Assembly (NCBI GenBank): GCA_035235625.1
Contig: CP141149.1
Coordinates: 34,713,753-34,777,752 of the forward strand
DNA: 64,000 bases
Reading direction: 5' to 3'
From: Saururus chinensis
Taxonomy: Eukaryota > Streptophyta > Magnoliopsida > Piperales > Saururaceae
In this document: piece by piece, positions 37,983-52,163 of the stretch
Layout: every line of letters begins with the position of its first letter
How positions within the stretch are numbered: position 1 is the stretch's first letter
Notes under the pieces: generated by a model
Database searches by the model: none
Seen by the model: only the letters and a program-made list of their open reading frames with translations
Told to the model about the DNA's origin: nothing
Made by a program: the position numbers and the translations under genes

Positions 37983-38526
37983 GGCACAAGGTGTATCCTT
38001 TATAGCACTGCATATAGGTTAATTACTTTTTTCTTGCTTGGTATATGTTAACCACACTCTTTGTGATGTAAACTGAAAAGCTAGAAGATGGACAATTCAA
38101 GCTACAATCAAGGTTGGAAGAAGAAGAAGATGCTAAAATTGCTTTGCTAGAGAGGATTCAACGATTGACCAAACTGATTTTGGTATCGAGCAAAGCTTCG
38201 CAATCATCACGATTTCCCCAACATCCTCTTCCAAGGAGAAGACATTCATTTGGAGAGGAGGTTGAATACTATTGTACTCTCTTTTGTTCATTGCTTACAA
38301 TTACTCAATCTGTTTGATTATTTATGTGTTTTAATGTAAGTATTTACATGATTATTCAATAATGCTCATGGTGACCTGTAGCTTGCATACCTTCCTTACA
38401 GAAGGCGGAGTTGAAAACTTTGATAGGTGTATTACACTGGAAGTCAGTGGTGAAACTGTTGATGATACTTCTAAAGAGGACAAAAAGGGAAGGAAACAAG
38501 GACTCTTAAATTGGTTCAAATTGCGG
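35441..38526 (+). pseudogene. Kinesin-7 (KIN7D-like) gene fragment, plus-strand copy
   Basis: Exons with GT-AG borders: 35441-35508 (HRHVGSNNFNLLSSRSHTIF), 36074-36136 (TIESSPCGENCEGEAANLSQ), 36350-36454 ([20 protein letters not shown]), 37160-37264 ([20 protein letters not shown]), 37456-37541 (LICTVTP, then KFAHRAKHIEIQAS), 37610-37756 (KKYQDEIRILKEELEQLKKG), 38081-38260 (LEDGQFKLQSRLEEEEDAKI) and 38381-38526 (LAYLPYRR, then GLLNWFKLR). These are switch I (SSRSH), switch II (DLAGSE), the end of the motor and the neck coiled coil of a plant kinesin-7. The ATP-binding P-loop exons and the tail are absent. Defects: a deletion after LICTVTP with a frame change, another frame change after LAYLPYRR, and Trp in place of the usual Lys after GSESS. 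Introns are kept. It is a captured genomic piece, not a retrocopy. Confidence 0.88.
37936..37982. repeat. Compound (GT)n(AT)n microsatellite
   Basis: A GT run followed directly by an AT run in an intron of the kinesin fragment. Confidence 0.9.
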
Positions 38527-40125
38527 GTATGCACGACAAGAATCATGCTAAAAGTGGTAATATACTTTCAAAATTAGATTTATTAGGAAAGAAAATAAAG
38601 ATCATGATCGGAGGATAATGAATTACACGAAGAACTTCCATTCGAGGCACCAAATTTAGAAGATTATCAGTCATGGGCAAATAAAATTGTTTATTTAATA
38701 AGTTTGGTATTTTCAAAGAAATGAAAGAATTATGGGACTTGTAGCCATTTGTATTATTCTTAGATTTTTTTACTTTTTATAAATTATTTTGTATAAAATA
38801 TTTAATAGAATAAAATCATTGCAAAGTAATAATTTTATATAGATGCATGTGCATAATAATTAATGTGTATTTGAGTTAATATAAATTTTTATTAATTTTA
38901 TTTTAAAAAATAAAAAATTTATGTCGAAGATATTTTTTTGGCAAGTGTTTTACCTCATTCAAAAAAAGTGTAAAAGGACAAATAAAAAGGTCACCTCATT
39001 AAAAAAATGTGTAAAAAGACATAAATATAATATTCTCTATTAACATAAATTTTTTATCTAGTAATTTTTTTAAATAAATCCTTAACCATAGAATTTTTTT
39101 TTCCATAACCCCTAATAGGCCCTAAGCTTGGAGAGAAACAGGTTTGGGCACTTTGAAAACTCTTCTTACCTAGACATAATGTCAGCAAAGCAGCTCATTG
39201 TTATTAAGGGGCTGTTTGGGTATTGAATCGTGAAAAGATTCAGCTGATTCAGTGTTAATTCAGCACTGAATTATTAGAATCTTGTTTGTATATTGAAGCT
39301 GTATTAAATTAAAAATTCAGCACAGTAATAAGATTCAGTCCGTTTCAGCCTGAATCAAGCATGAATCACTGAATCACCTCAGTCGATTCAGTCTCCTAAT
39401 CACCATTTTAAAAATTATAGATTCTATTATTTTTCAATGGTTATCGTTCATGTCGATTTGAGCTTAAAAAAATGCGTCATATAGGTAGGGCCCACTTTAA
39501 AAGTTTAAAATTACCTACCCTTGTGGGATCTTGTTTAATAGAGCTTGAATTTAGGAATGTAATGGTACTAAGAACGTGCATATCCGAGTTCGAAAGAGAG
39601 AGTTAGAGGTGTTTAAAGTTTTAAGACTGGGTTTGACGTGACATCTAAATTTATTTTAACAAATTCTATAACCAAACGTAATTCATAATCAAGGATGAAT
39701 TTACTGAATTGAATCGCTACTAAATCGAATCATTACTGATTATGAATTACCCAAACGACCCCTAACCCTCCAATGGGAGAGATAGCTCCAAATCGAGGAA
39801 AGAGTCTCTATTTATGATAAGTCATGAAAAGTAGGACAATAGTGAAAAAATTAACCAAGCACAAAAAAAAACAGACCGTAATGTGTTTATTGTTAAAAAA
39901 AACCTAGGGCCATTCTAATAACATTGGTGACCTTTGTAAACTCAAGTCATCTGTCCTCTACACATTAAGATTTTTCTAAAAAAAAGACAATAAATAAATA
40001 TAAATTAAATAGTCGAAAAGAGCTAAGTTAACTTTAAAAAATGCAAATTCATAGGCATTACATCCTTGTACCATCAAATTATTATCACTTTAAACACAAT
40101 GCCAAGCAGGATCATAAACTTAAAT
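38527..40125. other. Loop spacer of the inner element, AT-rich, with a MITE
   Basis: Between the kinesin and ATP2 pieces the loop is A/T-rich with no gene. A probable hAT-type MITE spans about 39207-39764: it starts AAGGGGCTGTTTGGGTATTG and ends GAATTACCCAAACGACCCCT, inverted termini of the GGGG..TGTTTGGGTA type. I could not settle its target duplication. Confidence 0.6.
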
Positions 40126-42087
<1,962 letters not shown>

Positions 42088-42351
42088 CTGACAACGGAAA
42101 CAGAGAATATAATCAGTAAAATCACAATTGATTAATCAAGTAATTGATAAGTACACAAATCAATAAGAAGGGCACTTCTAACAATCTTACTAATATCTCC
42201 TTTTTCATCAATGGATTCTATGGCATTTAAATATCACCTTTTGGGAAAAGGAATTCAACACAGCAAAGGATACAGACATTAAATGAGAAAATTACAAACA
42301 GGATACAAAATGAAAAAGTATGTGATCAGAGATCCATATCAGGCCTTACAG

Positions 42352-43363
42352 TTCCAAGAGTTAGCAAACTTTTATTGATGTAAGATCCCTCCTTCCTCCT
42401 ATCACCGGTGGTTTCAGCCCACGAGCTCTCAGAACCTGCCAGATTGATGAGGTTCTGCAGGTATAAGTAAAATACCAAAACAAATAAGAAGCCAATCTAT
42501 TGCACACTAAAACTTGAATATAGATAGAAATATAAAGTTTATACAGCCAAATCCATGAGAATAAACATCTAGCTTGCTAAATATCAGACTCTAACTAAAC
42601 AATCATATAGAATATGAAAGGAAGGTACTTTTTTCAACTGAAGTAGGCTGGAAATGAAATATCTTACCAACTGAGACAAGTTCGCAGCTTCTCCTTCACA
42701 ATTTTCACCGCAAGGACTACTCTCTATGGTCTGTAACAAGACAATTTAAAGGATACATTGGCATTAAATAATTAATAATACCAGATACATACATCATGAC
42801 AAGAATTACTAAGTAACCCAAATATTGGAAGAAGACAGAAGATCATTCCTAAGCCACCAGCCGGCCATTAACATATAAACAAGCTTGACACAAGCCAAGT
42901 ATAGTTTTAACCAATTTTGTTACGTTTCAAAAATCCATACATGCCTTTATGAGTCTATGCTGGGCATGTCAATAAAGCAACCAGAACCTTTATAGCACAC
43001 TAAAGCTATTATTGAAAATACACACCCTTTGAATGGACAATTTAGAGAGGGCCTAACACCAGCTTCACCTAATGGGAAAAATCTTAATCAAAGGCACAAA
43101 ACAACTACAACTGGAATCATATTAATAATTGGAAATTTACCATGAATGCAGCTTTTTCCACTACTGGCCATTTATTCTTCCTTAATTATCAATCCAATCG
43201 TTTGGGTAAAAAGCATAAATGCGGCATTTAACCTATGTTTTTTTTCAATTAAATTCATCAATTGAACAGATTTTTCTGGTCAATAAATAACATACCAGCG
43301 TGAATATTGTATGACTTCTGCTGCTGAGCAAATTGAAGTTGTTGGATCCCACATGTCTATGAG
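42352..43363 (-). pseudogene. Kinesin-7 fragment, right-arm copy
   Basis: The inverse counterparts of the first three kinesin exons of the left arm are present: the HRHVGSNN exon at about 43363-43296, the TIESSPCGEN exon at about 42730-42668, and the [12 protein letters not shown] exon at about 42455-42352. It shares Trp after GSESS with the left copy, so that change predates the inverted duplication. One difference is Asn in this copy where the left copy has Asp in IDLAGS. The fragment stops where the arm ends; the later exons are not repeated. Confidence 0.85.
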
Positions 43364-44004
43364 CTGTAAGTAGGTGAAACTTTCTAGCAATGTGTCAGAA
43401 GATTATTATAAATAAATCCAATCAGTCTTTGCAAATCATGATAACCAAAGAATTTAACATTCTGAAATTTCTGTTTTTTGAGATATCAAATTGGGGAACT
43501 GGCTTTAAAAGTCTAATGCTGCTTTATAAGTAAAATAGACAATGTTATGAGTCATATCATAACACAGATTCAAATGGGGTTCCAATAAGACCTTAAGAAC
43601 GAAAATACACTAGACTTCAGCAAAAAAAAGAACAGAAAAACAAATGAACCTTCATATCATCGGCTTCAAAAATCACAGATCAAGTTGACAGATAAGTGAA
43701 TGGAAAGGAAATACAAAAGGCAGCAAAGTTTCCCAGAGAGAAAGAAACGCACAATGATCAAAGCAGCAGCAAAGGGAACTCACCCCATTTTCGCAAGCTG
43801 GTTGGATTCGGCTCTGAGGAGGAGGAGGAGGTGAACCGCCGGCACAACCTAGATTAAGGTTTAGGGAGAAAGGCCGCAAAGAGGAGCCAATTCCGATTTC
43901 GGCAACCAGGGTGCGGTGCGGAGCTCGATCAGAGAGGGAGATCGAGAGAGAAGTTTGGGAGGGGGCTCCAGAGAAGTCTGAGTGTGGAAGGACCAATTGC
44001 CAAA

Positions 44005-44236
44005 CCCGGTAAACTCGTCAGTAATTTTATCACTGGGCCCCGCAGATTTAGGCCCGGCGGGCGGTGTCGCCGGTGGGAAGGGGGCGGCCGCGGAGGTGGC
44101 ATACTCGAGCGTGCGGGACAGGAGGAAGCCCTTGGGCGAGGGGCGGCCGGTGAGGGCTCTCGGCGCGAGGAGGGCGGTGGCGGGCTTGGAGGCAAGCCGG
44201 CGGGAGGAGGGAGGAGAGGACTCGGCGAGTCGCCAT
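44005..44236 (-). pseudogene. ATP2: ATP synthase beta exon 1, right-arm copy
   Basis: The inverse copy of the left-arm exon, opening MATRRVLSSLLPPACLQ at 44236 and ending GKITDEFTG. It carries the same frame break as the left copy plus a few private substitutions. On the minus strand it precedes the arm's kinesin piece and then the 3' ATP2 exons, so ATP2 is split by kinesin DNA along this strand. Confidence 0.8.
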
Positions 44237-44607
44237 TGGTGATAGCGTCAGCAAGAGGGAGCTCCGCTAGGGTTTCGACCAATAGCAGGCTAGCAGCCCA
44301 CTTCACCGGGAAAGATGGCTCCTTCCTCCGCCCAAAACGCTTTTGCCCTAGTGCTCTTCCTTCGTGCTCATCCTTCAGTATCTTCCCGGCGACAGAGGAG
44401 ACACTAAACAGGGGGTAGGAAGCGGGAGTTGAAAGGAAGCGGGAGTTGAAAGTGGGAAGCGGACGGAAGGAAACACGGAGTTAACGTCAACCTGGTTTCT
44501 CCGTCTCCGTTCCGGTGCCCTCCTCTTTGCAACGTGTCGTTATTTGATTCGGGGCTTATTATGGGCTCATTCTTTTCGGGAGCATAAAAAATGCTTCCTG
44601 TCCAATG

Positions 44608-45040
44608 GCCTCAAGAGGAGTGGCCACAGGTTCTTGTGGGTTATGAGGGAGGCTGACATAGCAGACATATTTGCCGATGATGATCATGAGAAGAGGAGAT
44701 CATACCAAGTTGGGAAGGAGTATGAGGCGGAGGTGAAGGGGTGGGAATGGTGGTAAGGGACTGGGCTCCCCAGGTGGAGATTATGGCTCACCAAGCAGTG
44801 GGTGGGTTTATGAGCCATTGCGGGTGGAACTCGTGCATGGAGAGCCTGAGCATGGGCATGGCGATGGAGGCCTGACCCGTTTGACCAGCCTAGGAATGCA
44901 CTACTGGTGACAGGGATACTCAGGGTGGGGGTGACGGTGAGGGACTACTGAGGCTCTAGGGGAGTTGGTCATGGGGGTGGATGGGGACATAGAGAGGAGT
45001 GCAACGGTCATGAGCGCTGCTGCAGATGGTGTTGTTGTGA
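44608..45040 (+). pseudogene. UGT (zeatin O-glucosyltransferase-like) fragment, right part
   Basis: After the second TGTCCAATG the frame continues LKRSGHRFLWVMREADIADI FADDD. The wording WVxRxADxADIFAD is typical of zeatin O-glucosyltransferases. In a shifted frame the PSPG box follows: [16 protein letters not shown] and [15 protein letters not shown], with the UDP-sugar-binding His, Trp and Asn present. Then come DQPRNALLVTG and RVGVTVRD with stops and frame changes between. The C-terminal part fades out by about 45040. Together with 33744-34201 it makes one UGT remnant missing its N-terminus. Confidence 0.8.
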
Positions 45041-45173
45041 ACTTCTACCATCCGCAGCAGGGAGGAGGTTGCCGGAAGTAGAGGTACAACCCTTGCAGGA
45101 TGTGGCGTGGTGGATCGGCAGTGCCCAACATCCGTGTGCGGGACTCAGACCGGCAATGTGCAACCGTCCAATT

Positions 45174-45385
45174 CGATGCGGTGAATTCGTCGATTAAAAC
45201 GATAAAACAACCTTGAAGGTGATTTTGTCGTTTCAAATAATAAATTTATATTTTTTTTAAACGATTTCTCCTTTGGAAGGAAAAGGCACGTAGCATTGGT
45301 ACCTATGTGGCGAAAATCAACACCGCTTTGAAAAATATGGGTTAATTTAATAATTAATTTTTTAATTATTATTTATATAATTTTC
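45174..45385 (-). repeat. Right inverted end of the outer element
   Basis: The inverse shows AAATTTATTATTTGAAACG, GGTTGTTTTATCG and GAATTCACCGCATCG, matching the inner part of the left end at 33331-33405. Further out, CGCCACATAGG and ATTATTAAATTAACCC match the left end with gaps. Confidence 0.55.
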
Positions 45386-47700
45386 TTAAAATAGTATTAT
45401 AAATTTATTTATTTTTATCTAATATGTAAATATTATTATTTTTAAAATATAATTATAAATATTAGATATAAAAATATTATTTTATATTAAAAATAAAAAA
45501 AACTTTAAACTTTAGAAAGCCAACATGTTAGAATATAGAGCATGTTTGTGATTTTTTTTTTAAGATGAGAGAGGGTAAAGTTGACCAATGGGCATACATT
45601 TTTGGAAGAATATCAAGTCAGGCAAGGAGTAAGGTCATTTAAGGCAAATTATACTATCATTTAAAACAAATCGGACTCACATGTGTGAATTAATTTTAAA
45701 TCTTAATATTTTATACCCCTGCAGACAAAGTGATCTCGTTATACCCGTTAAAACAACTCCCTCCCTCTCTCTCTCTCCCAACCCCAGCTTTGTCTCCATC
45801 CATGCCTTGGCTATGTCTCTGTCTTCTCCCCAACTACATCTCCGTCTCCACCTTGGCTTTGTTTTAACCTTGTATCCACTAAAGCTTTTGCCTCCATCCC
45901 AATTGGTTATATGGATTTGTTGTGACGGAGTTGTGGCGACTAGGATGGGTTATAAAGACGTAGGAGGGGCTGGGTTGTGATGGGAATAGGGGTGTCTAGG
46001 ATGTGAAGGGAAGTGGGGGTGGTTGGGTTGCAATGGCCTATAGAGGGGGGTTGGTTTGTTATGAATTGTGTTTGCGATGGAGTTGCGGCGATTAGGATGG
46101 GTTACAAAGACGTAGAAGGAGCTAATTGCAATGGGGAGTAGAAGGTCTAGGTTATGAAGGGGAGTTGGGGGTTGGGTTGTGAAGGCATGCAAAGGGGGAT
46201 TGGGTTGTTATTGTTTGCAGGAAGGTTGTGTTGATATTGTTTGCAGGAAGGTTGGGTTGCAATTGTCGGGGGAGGGGATGGGGAATGGAGGGCCAGTTGT
46301 GATGAGGAGCAAGGGGTTGGTTTGCGATAGCATACAAAGGGAGTTGGGTTGCAATAGATGGAAAGGGGGGTTAGGTTGAGATGAGCTGCAATGGATTGTA
46401 GGGGGTTGTGTTGTGATAATATGTTGAAGAGGGTTGAGTTGTAATGGCCTTGAGGGGGCTAGATTGAGATGAACTGTAGAGGGGGCTGGGCTACAATGGT
46501 ATGTAGGGGAATTGCATCATAATGGGGAGTAGGGGAGGTCAAGTTATAATGGGGAGTAGGGGGTGTCTAAATTGCGACGAAGAACAAGAGGTTGGGTTAT
46601 AACATTTATGTTTGTAAGGGAGGTTGCATTGTGATTCGTTGATGCAATAATAGATAAACATATAGCCGACACTCGCATGAGAGTCAATACTCGCATGAGA
46701 GGGGCGGAGACGAGGGAAAAGACATAGGAGAGGGGCAAAAACAAAGAAGAAGGTAGAATAGAGGGGTAAAGACAAGGGAGCTAAAGATCAAGGAGAAGAT
46801 AAAAGGAAGAAGCTAGGCTGAGACAAGGCGTTAGAGATGAGAAAGAAGGTGGAAGGGAGGGGTGAAAGGCAAAAGGAGAGGCTGGACAAGGATGAAGTGT
46901 CGGAGATGAAAAAGAAGGCAAAAAGAGAGGTGAAAGGAGCTGTATGAAGTGATAAGGTTATTTTAGGGTCTTAAGTAAAAATTATTTTCTTCCAATTTAC
47001 AGAACAAGCATATGCTTATTTTGAATAATAAATGAATTTGAGGAGTATGTGCAACCTAAGCCTTACGTCGGCAGCAAATTATGTGACTGAAAATATTTTC
47101 TATGTTTCTCACTTTTTATATATTTGCTCTTATTTTTTATATACTTAACATATGAATTTATAAAAATTATTAATATTTAAAATTAATAGTACATATGCTA
47201 GTTCTTGTTAACATCAATACCACTTACCCAAATGGGCGCACTAATACGTACCATTATTAATCTTACATATAAATATTTCCCAAGCATTATTTATATTAAG
47301 TTCATAGAAATTAGAGGATATAGAAAATGCATCCCATCCGATGGGCATCACAACTTGTGCGCACAGAGCTGAAGTTCCACAAACTTCCAACAGAATGGAC
47401 ACATGAAAGTGGGCTCGAAAGTGTACAGGCCCATTTAGAATTACGCCCCAGATCGATGCACTAGTTGGTGCGGCCACAGCCGCCGGCTCATTCCCGCAGT
47501 AGTGTGCTCTAAGTCGCTGGCCGCTTTTAACACGGTAACCTAACGCCTACCAACCATGGTAATTCATAATTTCGTATTAAGCCAATTAATTACGGACGCT
47601 TATCAAGCAGCAGCAGCATCCCCTACCTTTCGCACTGTCGCTTGGTGACGGTTTAAATACCGCATTCAATGGCCGCCTGAAGGCCGAAGGGGGTTCATCT
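45386..47700. repeat. Intergenic low-complexity region with GGGTTG-rich degenerate repeats
   Basis: From about 45928 to 46560 the plus strand is a run of worn GGGTTG/GGGGTTGGGTTG motifs. One longer unit of about 151 bp is repeated: GAGTTGTGGCGACTAGGATG at 45929 and GAGTTGCGGCGATTAGGATG at 46080, each followed by a diverged GGGTTGTGATGG tract. A purine-rich stretch (AGAAGG, GGAGGGG) follows to about 46930 and includes a short duplicate of ACTCGCATGAGAG near 46670-46700. No gene is seen. The rest to 47700 is AT-rich and then the promoter region of the CUE gene. Confidence 0.6.
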
Positions 47701-47931
47701 CGCCGAAATGGTTGCAAGGGAAAGAGGTCCCTCCTCCTGGTTATCCTTTTGCCTGTGGCCGAATCGCATATTGCAACTCTAAGAATCCCTTGTGCAGAAG
47801 GAAGACCAGGTCTTTCCCTGGCAGAAGAGAAAGAAGAAGAGGAAGGAAGAAGAAGAGAGGGGAGTCAAGGGCAACAGGATAGGGAGGGAGTCGGCGACCG
47901 CCCCCGTGAGAGAGGGAGACTGATACCAAAC

Positions 47932-50116
47932 ATGTCTGCAATAGTGTGCGGAAAGAGGTCCTTCTTCGAAGAGCTCCGCCCCACTTCGCCCCCAGCCTCC
48001 TCCAAGCGTCTTCGTTGCTCGTCCTCCCCGGTCCGCCTCTCGCCCCCGCGCCCCCACCAGTTCTCCTCCCCCTCCCCGCTTGACCACCTCGTCTCTCTCT
48101 TCCCTGACATGGACAAGCAGGTGCATTTTTCTTCCTATTATATACTTCTGCACTTTGGCGTGCTTTCTCCGAAAAGTTTCACATTTTCACGTTTTATGCA
48201 TCAGATGACCCTCGGATTGAGTATAGCACGCTAGATGTGACAATTGCCCGTCAAATTGTTATCTTAATTTTGTTCAAAGTATAAAGATTAACTAAGGAGT
48301 AACATTTTTTTCTAAATCACGATCTTCTTTTGTTGATTTGAGTTTTCACTGTGGTTCAACGAGGATTCGGGGCAATTTATTTAGGTTTAGTTCAGATTAC
48401 TTTCTATCACATTTTTTCCATTGGTATTTGAGGCATTGATTTGTAAACTGAGGTTGTTATACGGGAGTAGTTAAGTGTCAAATTTGTGTAAACCAGAGTC
48501 TCATGTTCAACATAATACATAACACGAGAAGATTCTTTAAGCATAATGTGGTATTTGGTAAATACTGATACGACGCTCACTACGATAATGCGTTTGATTA
48601 TATGTCTGAACATGTATATTAAAGACTTTGTTTATCAATTATTTGATTATTGGTATATTTCTGGATAGTCTTCATTATTAACTTCTTTTGCATGACTATT
48701 TTCAGTTTATTGAGCAAGCTCTTGAAGCATGTGGAAATGATTTGGATTCTGCCATCAGGAGTCTGAATGAGCTTTCTTTAGGATCTTCTGGAAGAAATAT
48801 ATATTCCATTGATGTTAGAGAAGACACGGGAACTGGAAGAACTGATTCACTTTTATCAGGTCTCTCTTCTCTTTTATTCTTCATTCTTGGTTTGTGTCAC
48901 TTAAAATTATGGTTATGATTTGTAAAAAACATTTGTGACCTTTTTTGAGTTTGTATGTTGTATTAAAGCACCATAGAAGTAGACATTTATAATATTTGTT
49001 GAGTTTGAATGTTGCATTAAAGTTGAATGCTGCTACTATTGAAATTTTATGATTTGTAAAAAACATTTGTGACCTTTTTTGAGTTTGTATGTTGTATTAA
49101 AGCACCATAGAAGTAGACATTTATAATATTTGTTGAGTTTGAATGTTGCATTAAAGTTGAATGCTGCTACTATTGAAATTAGCTTGTCCTTCTTCCGTTG
49201 GGAAAATTTCTTGAAGTAAAGGATAAAGTGAAGAGATATAGAAATGTGAGTTAAAAAAAATTGACAGGAAGTGAAGAGGAACTAATATGCTTTTGTTGTG
49301 GCAATTGGCTGCAGGTGGTGATGTTTCTGGTGCTTGTGACGATACACCTGCTGCAGTAAATCAGTTCCCTATGGATGGTTCTGAATGGGTGGAACTTTTT
49401 GTGAAAGAAATGCTGAATGCCTCTGATGTAAATGACGCGCGTTCTCGGGCATCAAGAGTTCTTCATGTTCTAGAGGAGTCCATCATGGCTCGCACTGGTG
49501 TTGAGGCACCACAAAACTTACACAAGGTAGTGCATCTTTTCAACTGGCATTGCTTACTTATATTCTTTAACTGACCAATTAACTTCTTCTAATACCATCA
49601 GGAAAATGTGATTCTAAAGGAACAAGTTGAAGTACTCCTCCGGGACAATGCTATTCTCAAACGAGCAGTTGCAATTCAACATGAGCGTCAGAAAGAATAT
49701 GATGAGAAGAATGAGGAGACGCAGCATTTAAAGCAGTTAGTGTCTCAATACCAAGAGCAGTTAAGAACACTGGAGGTATGAATGCACTTACTTTTATTGA
49801 ATGGTGAAGATTATAATGGCGACGTGTGTGTTTGCTTGCAACTGAAATTCTACTGTGGCCAATAGAACAATATAGCATCACTGATCACAATTGTAAAACT
49901 GTTGTTCGGCTATGCACTTTGTACACATTAGCTTTAGCTTTGCTGAATGGTAGATCTTGACATTATTTTGCTATGGCAAACTCACCATTAGCTTTCTCAG
50001 AGTAACTTATGCCCATTGTTGATGAACAGGTGAACAACTATGCCTTAACAATGCATCTGAAACAAGCACAACAGAATAACTCCATACCGGGTCATTTCCA
50101 TCCAGATGTCTTTTAG
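47932..50116 (+). CDS. CUE-domain (ubiquitin-binding) protein
   Basis: Five exons join in phase: 47932-48120, 48706-48859, 49315-49526, 49602-49775 and 50030-50116, giving about 271 residues. The N-terminus MSAIVCGKRSFFEEL, a Ser/Pro-rich stretch and SKRLRCSSSPVR match the plant At5g32440-type family. The CUE domain spans the exon 1/2 border: FPDMDKQ, then EQALEACGNDLDSAIRSLNE, the usual acidic-hydrophobic ubiquitin-binding helix pair. After it come EWVELFVKEMLNASDVNDAR and a coiled coil (ENVILKEQVEVLLRDNAILK to QEQLRTLE), ending HLKQAQQNN. It probably binds ubiquitin or ubiquitinated partners; the precise role is unknown. An in-frame ATG at 47749 exists upstream, but 47932 matches the conserved start. 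Intron 2 and the 3' flank carry tandem duplications. Confidence 0.9.
48913..49180. repeat. Tandem duplication of 134 bp in CUE intron 2
   Basis: Two copies (48913-49046 and 49047-49180) of a 134-bp unit that begins TTATGATTTGTAAAAAACAT and ends CTACTATTGAAATT. They look identical over their length, so the duplication is recent. It does not touch splice sites. Confidence 0.92.
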
Positions 50117-50139
50117 GGTAATGATTGTATTGGTTACCT

Positions 50140-50609
50140 CAGACCAGAATAATGGGGTGGTTGAAGTTAATATATCGGTATACAACAGTTGGCATTTGTT
50201 CTTTTTACTCCATGGGATCGACGACGACTATGCACATGGTAGTGTATTTCTTTTACGTGTTTGCTGGTTGTTCTGCCAGTGAGAAAGGTGTCATGAAGCA
50301 AGATTTATGTGCGAAGAATTTTGTACATGTTATGTATGTTTCTTATTGACTCGTGCTGGTGACTTGGTGTTACTTCAGCCGATATAATGGGGTGGAGGAA
50401 GTTAATATGACGATATACAACAGTTGGTATTTGGTTTTTTCACGCCATGGGATCGATGACTACTTTACATGGCAGTGATTTTCTTTTACTTGTCCGCTGG
50501 TTGCTCCTCGAGTGAGAAAGGTTATATGAAATAAGATTTTTATGGAATTATCAGCATTGCGAAAAAATTATTCATGTTGCGTATGTTTTTTTTATTGACT
50601 TCATTTTGT
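50140..50609. repeat. Diverged tandem duplication of about 235 bp in the 3' flank of the CUE gene
   Basis: AATGGGGTGG, TATACAACAGTTGG and CATGGGATCGA recur in the same order at 50151 and 50386 onward. The copies have drifted, with roughly one in six or seven bases different on inspection. The duplication probably lies in the 3' UTR or just past it. Confidence 0.8.
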
Positions 50610-52163
50610 ATTCAGATTGTAAACGTGGCTATCGAATAGTTATGTTGAAATTGCATGATTGAAATGGCTTTTTAACTTGGAGAAGGCAAGTGCTTTGCCA
50701 TGTGTTAGAGAAGTAATCCAAATTTGTGGTTTGGCAATATAGACGGGTATTTTATTTTTTTTGGTAATGAAAGTCAACCCAACTAAACAGAACAAAAGGC
50801 CTATAGTACAATTGTCCACATATGTTTAGTTGTAAAACACTGCGCAAGAGAGGAGGGGGAGTGTTGTGAAACCAATAACAGGAAAATTGATCCAAAGCAT
50901 GGTTTGCCCGGCTGTCTGCAATGTAGTTTTATTGTCGATATATATGAATAGCGTTGGTTTACATAACCTCGCCATAGATTCGTCAATAGCAGTGCGAATA
51001 AAGCACTGCCCAATCTCTGGGGGCAGAGATGAGTTTGATAATGATACTGGAGTCTCCTTGAATGACCAACTTTTAAATGATAATGAGTTTGATAATGGTA
51101 CTGGAGTCACCCTGAATGACCAAATTTTGAATGTGGGTAATTGACAAATTGTAACCCTACATATTAGCAAAGGCTTCCGCAGATTTCTACTGAGTAATCA
51201 GCAACGAAGCTACTGTAATAATGACAAATGACTCCACTAGCAACATTACGAACCCACCTGAGATGTAGATAGCATTATAAGATGCAGAATATGATAATAA
51301 GCCTATTTGAAATTGTTTTTGAAGCAGTTTGAATCGTTGAAAACATAATTGAATTATCCAATTAAATCTGCATTATCCAAAGGAATGAGAAGGTGGTTAG
51401 GAACAAACTCTTTAGAAGCATCCAATAATAACACAATATATTGTACAATATTTTCTATATGATTAGAAATGATGAGACTACAGACCATCATCTATAATTT
51501 AATAGTGAAGTTGCATCTTAAAAATAAATGAGCGTGAACAATTCTGGTTGAAGACCACACAATCTTCATTTCTCTGAATAAATGTGAAGCCCTTGGTTGA
51601 GCAAATTAGAGGGAGGGAGGCCCAAATGACAACCTTTCCAAGCTAAAAGTCTTACTCGTTGAGGGTTTGGAATGTGCCACAGCTGTTAGTTGCTTCTTTA
51701 TAGTAACTGACGAAGTCGAATCAAGCGAGAATACAAGTGTAGTCCGAACCGTGCAAAAAATGATTAAGTCTCCTGAATTCCTTGGCTTTGGTAGAAAGCT
51801 TTTGAATGCAGGACGCATGAGGCTTCCATTTTCTTAGAATTGGAGATGGCCATATTATTTTCTCTTTTGCGTAAATAATCTTATGTAAAAACCAAGATAA
51901 GAAAGAGGAGATCAATGAAAATACGTCTTATGGTAGCCCCTGCCATGGTAAACCAATCTTCTCTTTCAGATTACATGACGATTACAGATTCACGGGCTGT
52001 CCACCCACAACTGCTTGTTCCAAATGGTGAAAGAGTTGTAACACATTGTAGATTAGTTGCCGCAATGCAGGATGTTTCCTCCCTGAACTATAAAACTCTT
52101 TAACATATTTCACATAAATCAAGGAAAAATGTCAGAAGCAAGAAACTTCTGAATATGCAACAA
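50610..52163. other. Intergenic stretch with a short internal repeat
   Basis: No gene is recognised. A 54-bp near-duplicate occurs at about 51029-51133 (GAGTTTGATAATGATACTGG and GAGTTTGATAATGGTACTGG, each followed by AATGACCAA). The open frames in 50.8-51.2 kb and 51.6-51.9 kb on the minus strand look like decayed repetitive DNA but I cannot place them in a family. Confidence 0.45.

Larger units (their letters stand above)
42187..44598 (-). repeat. Right inverted arm of the inner element
   Basis: This is the inverse copy of 34202-36617. It ends outward with GGGAGCATAAAAAATGCTTCC and then the target duplication. Inward the match stops at TTACTAATATCTCC. Confidence 0.9.

Noticed and set aside
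35441-38526. Kinesin-7 as a working gene
   Set aside because: The ATP-binding exons and the tail are absent and two frame changes are present in conserved exons.
47749-47931. N-terminal extension of the CUE protein from an upstream in-frame ATG
   Set aside because: The extension is low-complexity Glu/Arg, while MSAIVCGKRSFFEEL at 47932 matches the conserved family start.
50826-51170. LINE or other retroelement coding remnant on the minus strand
   Set aside because: The translation has no recognisable reverse transcriptase or endonuclease motif; the apparent pattern comes from a 54-bp internal duplication.
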